Below, piece after piece: positions 9,278 through 17,401 of a DNA stretch of 32,752 bases. Below the pieces are notes generated by a model. It did not search any database and was not told the DNA's origin. It worked only from the letters and a program-made list of their open reading frames with translations. Within the stretch, counting starts at the first letter, position 1. The number at the start of each line of letters is the position of its first letter. This stretch comes from Bacteroidetes bacterium MED-G20 (GTDB taxonomy: Bacteria > Bacteroidota > Bacteroidia > Flavobacteriales_D > Parvicellaceae). The stretch spans positions 1-32,752 of the forward strand of contig CAJJCR010000004.1 in NCBI GenBank assembly GCA_905182745.1. The letters run 5' to 3'. The position numbers and the translations under genes were made by a program.

Positions 9278-10329
9278 TACTTTTTAAGTTTTTTCTGAAA
9301 AAGTTGATAATCTGCAGTTACCATTTCTTTTACCAAAGATTCCAATTCATATTTCGGAGTCCAGCTTAGTAGCTTTTTGGCTTTTGAAGCATCTCCGATG
9401 AGTAACTCCACCTCACTTGGTCGGTAATAATTAGTGTCAACAGCAATAATTACTTTATTAGAAGATTGGTCAATTCCAACTTCATTTTCTCCTTCTCCTT
9501 CCCATTTTATTTCAATTCCTAGCTCCTTGAACGATAAATTACAAAACTCTCTTATAGTGGTAGTTTTTCCAGTTGCTAGAACAAAATCTTCTGGCTTTTC
9601 ATGCTGAAGCATTCTCCACATTCCTTCTACATAATCTTTTGCATGTCCCCAATCTCGCTGAGCATTTAAATTGCCTAAGTAAAGTTTTTCCTGTAGTCCA
9701 AGTTTAATTTTAGAAGCCGCTCTAGTGATTTTTCGAGTAACAAAAGTTTCTCCTCTTAGTGGGCTTTCATGATTAAATAAAATCCCATTACAAGCAAACA
9801 TACCATAAGCCTCTCGATAATTTTTGACAATCCAAAAAGCATATAATTTGGCAACTCCATATGGACTTCTTGGATAAAATGGAGTGGTTTCTGTTTGTGG
9901 AATTTCTTGAACTTTTCCATAAAGTTCAGATGTAGATGCCTGGTAAAACTTAACTTTATTTTCCATTTTTAGAATTCTAATAGCTTCTAAAATTCTTAGG
10001 GTTCCTAGAGCATCTGAATTTGCGGTATATTCCGGAACTTCAAAAGAAACTTTCACATGAGATTGTGCTCCAAGATTGTAAATCTCATGGGGCTGAACTT
10101 CCTGTATAATTCTTATCAAATTTGTAGAATCTGTTAAGTCTCCATAATGAAGGAAAAAATTCACATCCTCTTTATGCTTGTCTTTATATAGGTGGTCTAT
10201 TCTTGAAGTATTAAAAGAAGATGATCTTCTTTTAATACCATGAACCTCATAATTTTTGCTCAACAATAGTTCTGCTAAATAAGCTCCATCTTGTCCTGTT
10301 ATTCCTGTTATTAATGCAATTTTTTTCAT
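9277..10329 (-). CDS. gmd: GDP-mannose 4,6-dehydratase
   Basis: Converts GDP-mannose to GDP-4-keto-6-deoxymannose, the step before Fcl. The start chosen is ATG 10329 ([20 protein letters not shown]), six codons inside the longest frame, because it places the NAD(P)-binding GITGQDG at residues 9-15 as in the family and overlaps the cysQ stop as TAATG. The active site shows STSELYGK and the YxxxK pair in [13 protein letters not shown]. The SDR signature and the conserved [19 protein letters not shown] segment are intact. The length of 350 residues is typical. The stop overlaps the fcl start by one base. The pair supplies GDP-fucose for surface glycans and possibly for glycoproteins. Confidence 0.96.
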   Translation of the reverse strand: MKKIALITGITGQDGAYLAELLLSKNYEVHGIKRRSSSFNTSRIDHLYKDKHKEDVNFFLHYGDLTDSTNLIRIIQEVQPHEIYNLGAQSHVKVSFEVPEYTANSDALGTLRILEAIRILKMENKVKFYQASTSELYGKVQEIPQTETTPFYPRSPYGVAKLYAFWIVKNYREAYGMFACNGILFNHESPLRGETFVTRKITRAASKIKLGLQEKLYLGNLNAQRDWGHAKDYVEGMWRMLQHEKPEDFVLATGKTTTIREFCNLSFKELGIEIKWEGEGENEVGIDQSSNKVIIAVDTNYYRPSEVELLIGDASKAKKLLSWTPKYELESLVKEMVTADYQLFQKKLKK

Positions 10330-11093
10330 TACTCTACGATAAACCAATTATTTGTTAGCCTTGGACGATTATATATCATCTCATGTTTTGTCTGTAAATC
10401 TATTAACTTTTTTCCAGCATATTTTACTATTGCGTGTCCAGCTGCTGTATCCCACTCCATAGTTGGAGCGAATCTAGGGTAAACATCTGCACTTCCTTCT
10501 GCTACCAAACAAATTTTAAGAGAACTTCCCATGGAGACAATTTCAACATTTTTTTTTCTTTTTTTTATATCATCAAAATATTTTTTAGTTTCTGGGCTTT
10601 GATGAGATCTGCTTCCAACTACTTTGAAATTTATTGATTTATTTTCCAAAGGTAGCTTGACTTTTTTTTCGTTAATTTCTCTATAAGAGCCATTGGAAGA
10701 TCCATAATACAACCAGCCCTTAACTGGCACAAAAATAACTCCTAATATTGGTTTTCCATTTTTAACCAAAGCGATATTAACTGTGAACTCTCCATTCCTT
10801 TTCACAAACTCTTTGGTCCCGTCCAGGGGATCTACAATCCAAAGTAATTTCCAATTTTTTCTTTGCTTATATTCAGTTAGTTTACCTTCCTCACTTAAAA
10901 TTGGGATATTGGTTTTTAACAAATAGCTTTCTATAATATCATTTGCTTGTTGGTCAGCAATAGTTAAAGGAGATTTGTCTTCTTTATAACTAACAGAAAA
11001 ATCTTCCCCATAAATTTGAAGTATTTTATCTCCAGCTTTTTTAGCTGCTTCTTTGGCAATATTTAGCCAATTATTTTCCTTTGCTTCGTCCAT
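10329..11093 (-). CDS. cysQ: 3'(2'),5'-bisphosphate nucleotidase CysQ
   Basis: A 254-residue member of the inositol monophosphatase-like, Li-sensitive phosphatase family. Metal-binding motifs are SEEGK (67-71), [20 protein letters not shown] (85-104) and a C-terminal [11 protein letters not shown]. CysQ removes the 3' phosphate from PAP, the by-product of PAPS-using enzymes, which would otherwise inhibit sulfotransferases and PAPS reductase. Its 5' end overlaps the DUF2061 gene by 23 bases and its 3' end overlaps gmd as TAATG. The sulfate-activation genes cysC, cysD and cysN lie about 3.5 kb away on the other strand, which fits a role in the same pathway. Confidence 0.95.
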   Translation of the reverse strand: MDEAKENNWLNIAKEAAKKAGDKILQIYGEDFSVSYKEDKSPLTIADQQANDIIESYLLKTNIPILSEEGKLTEYKQRKNWKLLWIVDPLDGTKEFVKRNGEFTVNIALVKNGKPILGVIFVPVKGWLYYGSSNGSYREINEKKVKLPLENKSINFKVVGSRSHQSPETKKYFDDIKKRKKNVEIVSMGSSLKICLVAEGSADVYPRFAPTMEWDTAAGHAIVKYAGKKLIDLQTKHEMIYNRPRLTNNWFIVE

Positions 11094-11292
11094 TTAATCC
11101 AAAATTAGATTTATACCACACTCTCTCATGAAAATAATAAATTGGCATTTTAACAAAAAATTCAATTCCTCCTACGGTTAACCCTGTTAATGGGTCTCCA
11201 CTTACTAGCCAAGCAATAACCATAGTTGTAAGAGTTGCCGTAAGTCTCCAAGTAAATGTCTTGGCCAGATGTCTTTTTTTACTAATTTCCAT
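11071..11292 (-). CDS. DUF2061 family small membrane protein
   Basis: A 73-residue protein matching the DUF2061 pattern: KRHLAKTFTWRLTATLTTMV, a hydrophobic helix with ISWLVSGD-like sequence (here IAWLVSGDPLTG), and the second half FFVKMPIYYFHERVWYKSNFG. Two membrane helices are likely. The function is unknown. In my recollection the family is often found next to, or fused with, sulfate-activation genes in marine Bacteroidota and proteobacteria, and here it overlaps cysQ by 23 bases. It begins one base after the stop of the short aldehyde dehydrogenase gene. Confidence 0.88.
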   Translation of the reverse strand: MEISKKRHLAKTFTWRLTATLTTMVIAWLVSGDPLTGLTVGGIEFFVKMPIYYFHERVWYKSNFGLNGRSKGK

Positions 11293-11293
11293 T

Positions 11294-12178
11294 CTAATAA
11301 TTATTGGTGGAAGTAAAATCTTTTTCTATTGGGTGCCAAGTTGTTTTTGCTTCCATAAATTTTTTGACAATATATGGAGATTCAAAACTACTATCTTCTA
11401 TTTTGTATTTTGATACATCCACTACTCTTTTTAAGTTATTAGACGCTTGAAAAAACATTTGATTTTTTAATTCCTTATTGTCTATATTAACTCCAAGAGC
11501 ATTTACATCCATATGTTGGGCCAAATGCGGAGCTAGTTCGTCTTTACTTCCTGTTATAATATTAACTACCCCGTTAGGCACATCAGAATTAGAAATTACT
11601 TCAGCTAAAGAAATTGCGCATAATGGTAGTTTTTCAGAAACTATGGTAACACATGTATTTCCAGATAGAATAATTGGGATTATAGAAGATATTAAACCCA
11701 ATAAAGAGTTTTCTTCTGAAGCAACTATTCCTACTACACCCATTGGTTCTAAAATAGTAAAATTAAAATGGGAAGATGCTACTGGATTAACTGATCCAAA
11801 AATTGGATTGATTTTATCTGGCCATCCAGCAAAATAAATAATCCTATCAATGCTCTGATCTATTTCTAAAATTGCTTTATTAAATTCTTCTCCTTGAAGA
11901 ATTAACTCTTCAATAAATTGGTTTTTATTGCCCTCCATCATTTCTGCAATTCTGTATAAAATTTGGCTCCTGTTGTAGGCCGACTTACTTGACCAGCTTT
12001 CAAATGCATTTCTTGCAGATAAAACTGCATTTCTTATATCTTTTCTAGATGACAAACAGACATTTGCAATGGTTAAATTATCTTTTTTTAATTGAGTATA
12101 TCTCCCTGACTCAGTTCTTGGGAACTTTCCGTCAATAAAAATCTTATAGGTTTTTAAAACTTTAATTCTTTTTGACAT
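11294..12178 (-). CDS. Short aldehyde dehydrogenase-like protein, apparently without catalytic residues
   Basis: A 294-residue protein that matches only the N-terminal, coenzyme-binding half of aldehyde dehydrogenases (compare YKIFIDGKFPRTESGRY and EPMGVVGIVASEENSLLGL with the full-length neighbour). The PWNFP segment of the neighbour is replaced by ASEEN and LKPAE by IVSEK. The family glutamate (in ELGGK) and cysteine (in NQGxxCC) are absent, and the protein ends in unrelated sequence (KKFMEAKTTWHPIEKDF). Its start overlaps the 489-residue ALDH stop as TAATG, so the two are probably made together. It may be a regulatory or structural partner of that enzyme, or a coenzyme-binding protein. No C-terminal ALDH remnant lies downstream, since DUF2061 starts one base later, so a simple frameshift does not explain its length. 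Confidence 0.85.
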   Translation of the reverse strand: MSKRIKVLKTYKIFIDGKFPRTESGRYTQLKKDNLTIANVCLSSRKDIRNAVLSARNAFESWSSKSAYNRSQILYRIAEMMEGNKNQFIEELILQGEEFNKAILEIDQSIDRIIYFAGWPDKINPIFGSVNPVASSHFNFTILEPMGVVGIVASEENSLLGLISSIIPIILSGNTCVTIVSEKLPLCAISLAEVISNSDVPNGVVNIITGSKDELAPHLAQHMDVNALGVNIDNKELKNQMFFQASNNLKRVVDVSKYKIEDSSFESPYIVKKFMEAKTTWHPIEKDFTSTNNY

Positions 12179-13647
12179 TATTCTAAATTTAAATAGGGAC
12201 TAAGACCATGTAAACCACCCTCTCTTCCATGACCACTTTCTTTGTAGCCCCCAAAAGGAGAAGTTGGATCAAATTTATTGTAAGTGTTTGCCCATATAAC
12301 ACCCGCTTTTAGTTTAGAAGCTAAATTAAAAGCCTTTGAACCCTTGTCTGTCCAAACTCCTGCTGACAATCCATAAGGAGTGTTATTTGCTTTATTAATT
12401 ACTTCTTGAGTCGTTCTAAAAGTTTGAACCGCTAAAACTGGTCCAAATATTTCTTCTTTAGCAATACTATGAGATTGAGAGACATTGGTAAATAATGTAG
12501 GTGGACACCAATACCCACTCTTTGGAAGTTCACAATTTAATTGGAATATATCAGCTCCCTCTTTTACTCCAATATCAATGTATTTTTGGATGGTTGCTAA
12601 CTGTTGCTTTGAATTAACAGCTCCAATATCTGTATTTTTATCAAGTGGATTGCCTACCACCAAAGACTGCATTCTATCTTTCAATTTTCTTAACACCACA
12701 TCATATACCGATTCTTGAATAAACAACCTCGATCCAGCACAACAAACATGCCCTTGATTAAAATATATTCCATTGATAACTCCTTCCACAGCCTGGTCTA
12801 ATGGAGCATCTTCAAAAATAATATTTGCAGCTTTGCCACCTAATTCCATTGTAGATCTTTTGTTTGTTCCGGAAATACTTTGCATAATAGACTTTCCAAC
12901 TTGAGTAGATCCGGTAAATGCAATTTTATTTAAATCGGGATGATTTACAATTAGATTTCCAGTAGATCCATCTCCAGTAATAATATTGACAACTCCTGGG
13001 GGAAGTTCTGCCTCTTTAATAATTTCAGCTAATAAAAGAGCAGTAATTGAAGTAGACTCTGCTGGTTTTAAAACTACTGTATTACCTGTAGCTAAGGCTG
13101 GAGCAATTTTCCATGCTGCCATCATTAAAGGAAAATTCCATGGAATAATCTGCCCTACAACTCCCAAAGGTTTTGGAGTTCTATTTGGAAAGGCATAGTT
13201 AAGTTTATCTGCCCATCCAGCATAATAAAAAAAGTGGGCTGCAGCAAGTGGAATATCAATATCTCTAGACTCACGAATTGGTTTTCCTCCATCTAATGTT
13301 TCAACAACAGCTAATTCTTTAGCCTTTTCTTGTATGATTCTTGCAATTCTGTATATGTATTTTGCTCTCTGTTTTGCTGAAATTTCACCCCATTGACCAT
13401 TAAATGCAGCTCTTGCAGAGTTAACCGCCATATCCACATCCTTAGACTCTGCTTTAGCGATTCTAGTAAGTTGCTGTTCGTTAGTCGGGTTAATGGATGG
13501 GAAATATTTTTTGTCTACAGGTTTTTGAAATTTTCCATTAATAAAAAGTTGGTATTCTTTTTGGATAGAAAGGTTTTCTATGCTTTCAATGGAAGTTGAA
13601 AAATCCCATTTCCCATTGTACTTTAATGACTTTATTTTAGAACTCAT
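12178..13647 (-). CDS. NAD(P)-dependent aldehyde dehydrogenase
   Basis: A full-length 489-residue enzyme. Visible active-site residues are Asn171 in IIPWNFPLM, Lys194 in VVLKPAES, the coenzyme turn FTGSTQVGK (244-252), Glu268 in MELGGKA and the nucleophile Cys302 in FNQGHVCCAGSR. The C-terminal PFGGYKESGHGREGG is also typical. The substrate cannot be told from sequence. The gene sits directly after deoC, whose products are acetaldehyde and glyceraldehyde-3-phosphate, so oxidation of acetaldehyde from deoxyribose breakdown is a reasonable guess. The ATG at 13647 follows the deoC stop by three bases, and its stop overlaps the short ALDH start. Confidence 0.93.
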   Translation of the reverse strand: MSSKIKSLKYNGKWDFSTSIESIENLSIQKEYQLFINGKFQKPVDKKYFPSINPTNEQQLTRIAKAESKDVDMAVNSARAAFNGQWGEISAKQRAKYIYRIARIIQEKAKELAVVETLDGGKPIRESRDIDIPLAAAHFFYYAGWADKLNYAFPNRTPKPLGVVGQIIPWNFPLMMAAWKIAPALATGNTVVLKPAESTSITALLLAEIIKEAELPPGVVNIITGDGSTGNLIVNHPDLNKIAFTGSTQVGKSIMQSISGTNKRSTMELGGKAANIIFEDAPLDQAVEGVINGIYFNQGHVCCAGSRLFIQESVYDVVLRKLKDRMQSLVVGNPLDKNTDIGAVNSKQQLATIQKYIDIGVKEGADIFQLNCELPKSGYWCPPTLFTNVSQSHSIAKEEIFGPVLAVQTFRTTQEVINKANNTPYGLSAGVWTDKGSKAFNLASKLKAGVIWANTYNKFDPTSPFGGYKESGHGREGGLHGLSPYLNLE

Positions 13648-13650
13648 TGA

Positions 13651-14544
13651 CTAACCTTTTGAAAAATAATTATTGGACTGGTAAACCCCTGTTTTTTGTT
13701 TTAAAATCTGCATCAAAACATCATTGGCCAAGCTACTTGCACCAAATCTAAACCAATGTTTGTCCAACCACAAATTACCTAAAGTTTCTTTTACCATTAC
13801 TAAGTATTGAAGGGCAAGTTTGGAGTTGGAAATCCCTCCTGCCGGTTTCATTCCAACCATTTTACCAGTATTGTAATAGTGGTCTTTAATTGCCTCCAAC
13901 ATCACCAGTGTAATAGGAAGAGTTGCAGCAGGTTTAATTTTTCCAGTGGAAGTTTTTATAAAATCTGCACCAGCCTTAATTGCAATTTCACTTGCCAACC
14001 TAATATGGTCATAATCTCCTAACTCTCCAGTCTCTAAAATTACTTTCAATCTAGCTTTATCACCACAATTCTCTTTAATTATTGCTATCTCATCAAAAAC
14101 ATAATTATACTCTCCAGAATGAAATTTGCCTCTGCTAATAACCATATCTATCTCCTCTGCCCCGTTGAAAACAGCTTCTTTCGTTTCTTGTATTTTAACC
14201 TCTAAAGAAGAATTACCACTAGGAAATGCAGTTGCAACACTTGCTACTTTCACCTCTGAATCTTTAAGGGAATTTGAAGCGGTTTTTACCATGTTTGGAT
14301 ACACACACACTGCAGCAACATTTGGCAACTCTGGTAATTCTTGGTGAAGATGGGTAGCTTTGTAACAAAGTTGTTCAACTCTCTTGTTGGTATCCATGCC
14401 TTCTAAAGTCGTCAAATCTATCATGCTCAAAATCATTTTCAGACCTTGTAACTTGGCTTCACTTTTCAAACTTCTCTTAGTGATCCGAGATACTCTGTCT
14501 TCTATCCCTAATTTATCTACTTTGGTTTTTAAATCTAAAATCAT
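13651..14544 (-). CDS. deoC: Deoxyribose-phosphate aldolase
   Basis: A 297-residue class I aldolase (TIM barrel) that splits 2-deoxyribose-5-phosphate into glyceraldehyde-3-phosphate and acetaldehyde in deoxynucleoside breakdown. The Schiff-base lysine is Lys197 in ADFIKTSTGKI, the second lysine is Lys233 in VGMKPAGGIS, and the conserved Asp133 is in EEIDMVI. It has about 30-40 extra N-terminal residues over the E. coli enzyme, as in several longer bacterial forms. It is the first gene of the long minus-strand string and faces cysC across 90 bases. A possible Bacteroidota promoter box lies at 14568-14575. Confidence 0.94.
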   Translation of the reverse strand: MILDLKTKVDKLGIEDRVSRITKRSLKSEAKLQGLKMILSMIDLTTLEGMDTNKRVEQLCYKATHLHQELPELPNVAAVCVYPNMVKTASNSLKDSEVKVASVATAFPSGNSSLEVKIQETKEAVFNGAEEIDMVISRGKFHSGEYNYVFDEIAIIKENCGDKARLKVILETGELGDYDHIRLASEIAIKAGADFIKTSTGKIKPAATLPITLVMLEAIKDHYYNTGKMVGMKPAGGISNSKLALQYLVMVKETLGNLWLDKHWFRFGASSLANDVLMQILKQKTGVYQSNNYFSKG

Positions 14545-14567
14545 TAAAATTGAAAAATTCTTCTTCT

Positions 14568-14575
14568 CAAAGATA
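14568..14575 (-). promoter_or_regulatory. Possible Bacteroidota -7 promoter box for deoC
   Basis: Read on the minus strand the bases are TATCTTTG, a full match to the Bacteroidota -7 consensus TAnnTTTG. It would put the transcript start about 18 bases ahead of the deoC ATG. No convincing -33 TTTG element is seen 17-20 bases further upstream, so the call is tentative. No matching box was found for cysC on the other strand of this 90-base gap. Confidence 0.4.
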
Positions 14576-14634
14576 ATGATTCGTACTTTAATGCTATATT
14601 CTTTTATTTATTAAATAATATTTAGAAATATTTT

Positions 14635-15234
14635 ATGGACAACCTTTTTTCCACAAATCATGAATTGATTCCCAAAACTGAAAAGGAGAAGCTATTAAAA
14701 CAAAAAGGAATTTGTCTTTGGCTTACTGGATTATCGGGTTCTGGTAAAACTAGTATTGCAAAATCTGTAGCTAAAAAATTACACGGTAAAGGATTTATAA
14801 CCGAAGTTTTGGATGGAGACAATATAAGACTTGGAATTAATAAGAATTTAAGTTTCAGTGAGCTGGACAGAATGGAAAATGTCAGAAGAACTGCAGAAAT
14901 ATCCAAGTTATTTGTGGATTGTGGTATTGTTACGATTTGCTGTTTAGTTAGTCCAAAAAAAAATATGAGGACTCTGGCAAAAGAAATCATTGGAGAGAAA
15001 AACTTTTATGAAATATTCATAGCTACATCTTTAGAAGATTGTGAAATTCGAGACACCAAAGGCTTATACAAAAAAGCTAGAAGTGGAGGACTATTGAATT
15101 TTACAGGAATTTCTTCTACATACGAAGAACCTCTTGGCCCAAGTTTAAATATTCCAACAAAGGAAAAGAATATAGAAGAATCCTCTGAAATTTTATATAA
15201 TTTTGTTCTTCCATTAATTAGTGAATTAAGATGA
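14635..15234 (+). CDS. cysC: Adenylyl-sulfate kinase
   Basis: A 199-residue P-loop kinase that phosphorylates adenosine 5'-phosphosulfate (APS) to PAPS. The Walker A motif is GLSGSGKT (32-39). LDGDNIRLGINKNLSFS and RMENVRRTAEISKLFVD are the APS-binding signature, and GLYKKARSGGLLNFTGI is the usual region near the C-terminus. The stop overlaps the cysD start as ATGA. It is a stand-alone kinase, and the CysN in this cluster carries no CysC fusion. The gene begins the plus-strand sulfate-activation operon. Confidence 0.95.
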   Translation: MDNLFSTNHELIPKTEKEKLLKQKGICLWLTGLSGSGKTSIAKSVAKKLHGKGFITEVLDGDNIRLGINKNLSFSELDRMENVRRTAEISKLFVDCGIVTICCLVSPKKNMRTLAKEIIGEKNFYEIFIATSLEDCEIRDTKGLYKKARSGGLLNFTGISSTYEEPLGPSLNIPTKEKNIEESSEILYNFVLPLISELR

Positions 15235-16136
15235 ATAAATACCATTTAACTCATTTAAAAGAGTTAGAAGCTGAATCAATATTTATAATTAGAGAAGTAG
15301 TTGCTCAGTTTGAAAATCCTGTTCTTCTTTTTTCCGGAGGAAAGGACTCTATTGTTTGTCATCATTTGGCAAGAAAGGCATTCTATCCAGCAAATGTCCC
15401 TTTTCCCTTAATGCATGTGGATACTGGACACAACTTTGATGAACTCTACAAGTTTCGAGACCAATTAGTAAAAGAAACCAATGCAAAACTAATTATTGCT
15501 TCCGTTCAAAAATCTATCGACGAAGGTAAAGTCAAGGAAGAAAAAGGAATTAATTCTAGCAGAAATAAACTTCAGACTACTACTCTTTTAGATGCAATTG
15601 AAGATCATCAATTTGATTGTGCAATGGGTGGTGCTCGTAGAGATGAAGAAAAGGCTAGAGCTAAAGAAAGATTTTTTTCTCATAGAGATGATTTTGGACA
15701 ATGGGATCCAAAGAACCAAAGGCCGGAGTTATGGAATTTATTTAATGGGAAAAAGAATTTTGGAGAACATTTTAGAGCATTTCCAATCAGTAATTGGACA
15801 GAAATGGATATTTGGCAATATATATTACAAGAAAAAATAAAAATTCCTTCTTTATATTTTTCACACCAAAGAGATTGTTTTACTAGAAATGGGGTGGTAA
15901 TGGCAAAGACTAGTTTTACTGAAACTAAACCAGAGGAAGAAATTACCAATATGCAAGTACGTTTTAGAACCATTGGAGATGCGACTTGTACAGGGGCAAC
16001 TATTTCTAATGCTGATAACCTAGAAAAGATTATTGACGAGGTGACTTCATCAAGAATTACTGAAAGAGGGGGAAGAGCGGACGATAAAAGATCTGAAGCT
16101 GCAATGGAAGACAGAAAAAAAGAGGGCTATTTTTAA
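15231..16136 (+). CDS. cysD: Sulfate adenylyltransferase subunit 2
   Basis: A 301-residue PP-loop ATP pyrophosphatase with SGGKDS at 35-40. Conserved family stretches include PLMHVDTGHNFDE, AMGGARRDEEKARAKERFFS, FPISNWTEMDIWQYI and the C-terminal SSRITERGGRADDKRSEAAM. With CysN it makes APS from sulfate and ATP in the cytoplasm. The start overlaps cysC by 4 bases, and cysN follows after 2 bases, so the three genes are almost certainly one transcript. Length is normal and there is no sign of disruption. Confidence 0.97.
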   Translation: MNKYHLTHLKELEAESIFIIREVVAQFENPVLLFSGGKDSIVCHHLARKAFYPANVPFPLMHVDTGHNFDELYKFRDQLVKETNAKLIIASVQKSIDEGKVKEEKGINSSRNKLQTTTLLDAIEDHQFDCAMGGARRDEEKARAKERFFSHRDDFGQWDPKNQRPELWNLFNGKKNFGEHFRAFPISNWTEMDIWQYILQEKIKIPSLYFSHQRDCFTRNGVVMAKTSFTETKPEEEITNMQVRFRTIGDATCTGATISNADNLEKIIDEVTSSRITERGGRADDKRSEAAMEDRKKEGYF

Positions 16137-16138
16137 CA

Positions 16139-17401
16139 ATGAGTAATCAATATTTAAATATGGATCTTTTACGCTTCACTACTGCTGGTAGCGTAGACGA
16201 TGGTAAAAGTACTTTAATAGGAAGATTGCTATACGATAGTAAATCTATTTTTGAAGACCAAATGGAGGCAATTGAAATTGCCAGTTTAAATAAGGGGGAA
16301 GAAAAAGTAAATTTAGCTTTACTTACAGATGGCTTAAGAGCTGAAAGAGAACAAGGGATAACTATAGATGTCGCCTACAGATACTTTGCAACTCCAAAAA
16401 GAAAATTTATAATTGCAGATACACCTGGACATGTTCAATATACTAGAAATATGGTTACAGGTGCAAGTACTGCCAATCTTGCAATTATTTTAGTAGATGC
16501 AAGAAAAGGAATAGTTGAGCAAACTAAAAGACATTCTTTTATTGCTTCATTACTAGGAATTCCTCATATAATTTATTGTATCAATAAAATGGACTTGGTA
16601 AATTATGAGGAAGAGGTTTTTGAGAAAACAAAAAAAGAATTGGTTGGTTTTAGCTCAAAACTAACTACCAAAGACATCCGATTTCTTCCTATCAGCGCTT
16701 TAGATGGCGACAATGTAGTAAACAGGTCTAAGTTTATGGATTGGTACGAAGGAAGTACCTTATTGCATACTTTGGAAAATATTCATATTGCTTCAGACCA
16801 TAACCTTATTGATTGTAGATTTCCTGTACAACATGTTATCAGACCTCAAAAAGAAGAGTTTCATGATTTTAGAGGATATTCTGGAAGAATTGCTGGTGGG
16901 GTTTTTAAAAAAAATGACGAAGTAGTTTTGTTGCCTTCAGGTTTTCAATCAAAAATTAAATCCATACTAAATTTTGAAAAAGAACTAGAAGAGGCTTACG
17001 CTCCAATGTCAGTAACAATGACTCTAGAAGATGATTTAGACGTAAGTAGAGGGGACATGATCGTTAGAGTGAAAAATCAACCTGAAATACTTCAAGATAT
17101 TGAAATGATGGTCTGCTGGATGGGGGAAAAGCCACTTTTAACCAAAGGAAAATATACTATTAAGCATACGACTAAAAATGTAAGGTGTGTAGTAAAAGAA
17201 ATATTATATAAAGTGAATATAAATACGCTTCATAGGGATACTGAAGATAAAATTGTCAATTGTAATGATATAGCAAGAATAGCTATTAGAGTAACTAAGC
17301 CCTTATTTGTAGACAAGTATAATGACAATAGAACTACGGGAAGTCTAATAATTATTGACGAAAGCACCAACAATACGGTTGGAGCAGGAATGATAATCTA
17401 A
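16139..17401 (+). CDS. cysN: Sulfate adenylyltransferase subunit 1 (GTPase)
   Basis: A 420-residue translation-factor-like GTPase that drives APS formation by CysD. GTPase motifs are GSVDDGKS (17-24), EREQGITIDVAYRYF, DTPGHVQYTRNM (95-106) and NKMD (150-153), followed by beta-barrel domains. It lacks the C-terminal CysC domain found in many fused CysNC proteins, in keeping with the separate cysC. Its TAA stop shares bases with the stop of the convergent tonB gene, so no room for a terminator exists between the two coding regions. Confidence 0.96.
   Translation: MSNQYLNMDLLRFTTAGSVDDGKSTLIGRLLYDSKSIFEDQMEAIEIASLNKGEEKVNLALLTDGLRAEREQGITIDVAYRYFATPKRKFIIADTPGHVQYTRNMVTGASTANLAIILVDARKGIVEQTKRHSFIASLLGIPHIIYCINKMDLVNYEEEVFEKTKKELVGFSSKLTTKDIRFLPISALDGDNVVNRSKFMDWYEGSTLLHTLENIHIASDHNLIDCRFPVQHVIRPQKEEFHDFRGYSGRIAGGVFKKNDEVVLLPSGFQSKIKSILNFEKELEEAYAPMSVTMTLEDDLDVSRGDMIVRVKNQPEILQDIEMMVCWMGEKPLLTKGKYTIKHTTKNVRCVVKEILYKVNINTLHRDTEDKIVNCNDIARIAIRVTKPLFVDKYNDNRTTGSLIIIDESTNNTVGAGMII

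Noticed and set aside
11071-11300. Short ALDH explained as another frameshift victim
   Set aside because: No ALDH C-terminal sequence exists in any frame downstream, since the DUF2061 gene starts one base after its stop.
11478-14614. Several plus-strand frames of 68-119 codons
   Set aside because: They mirror the aldehyde dehydrogenase and deoC genes on the minus strand and show no family features of their own.
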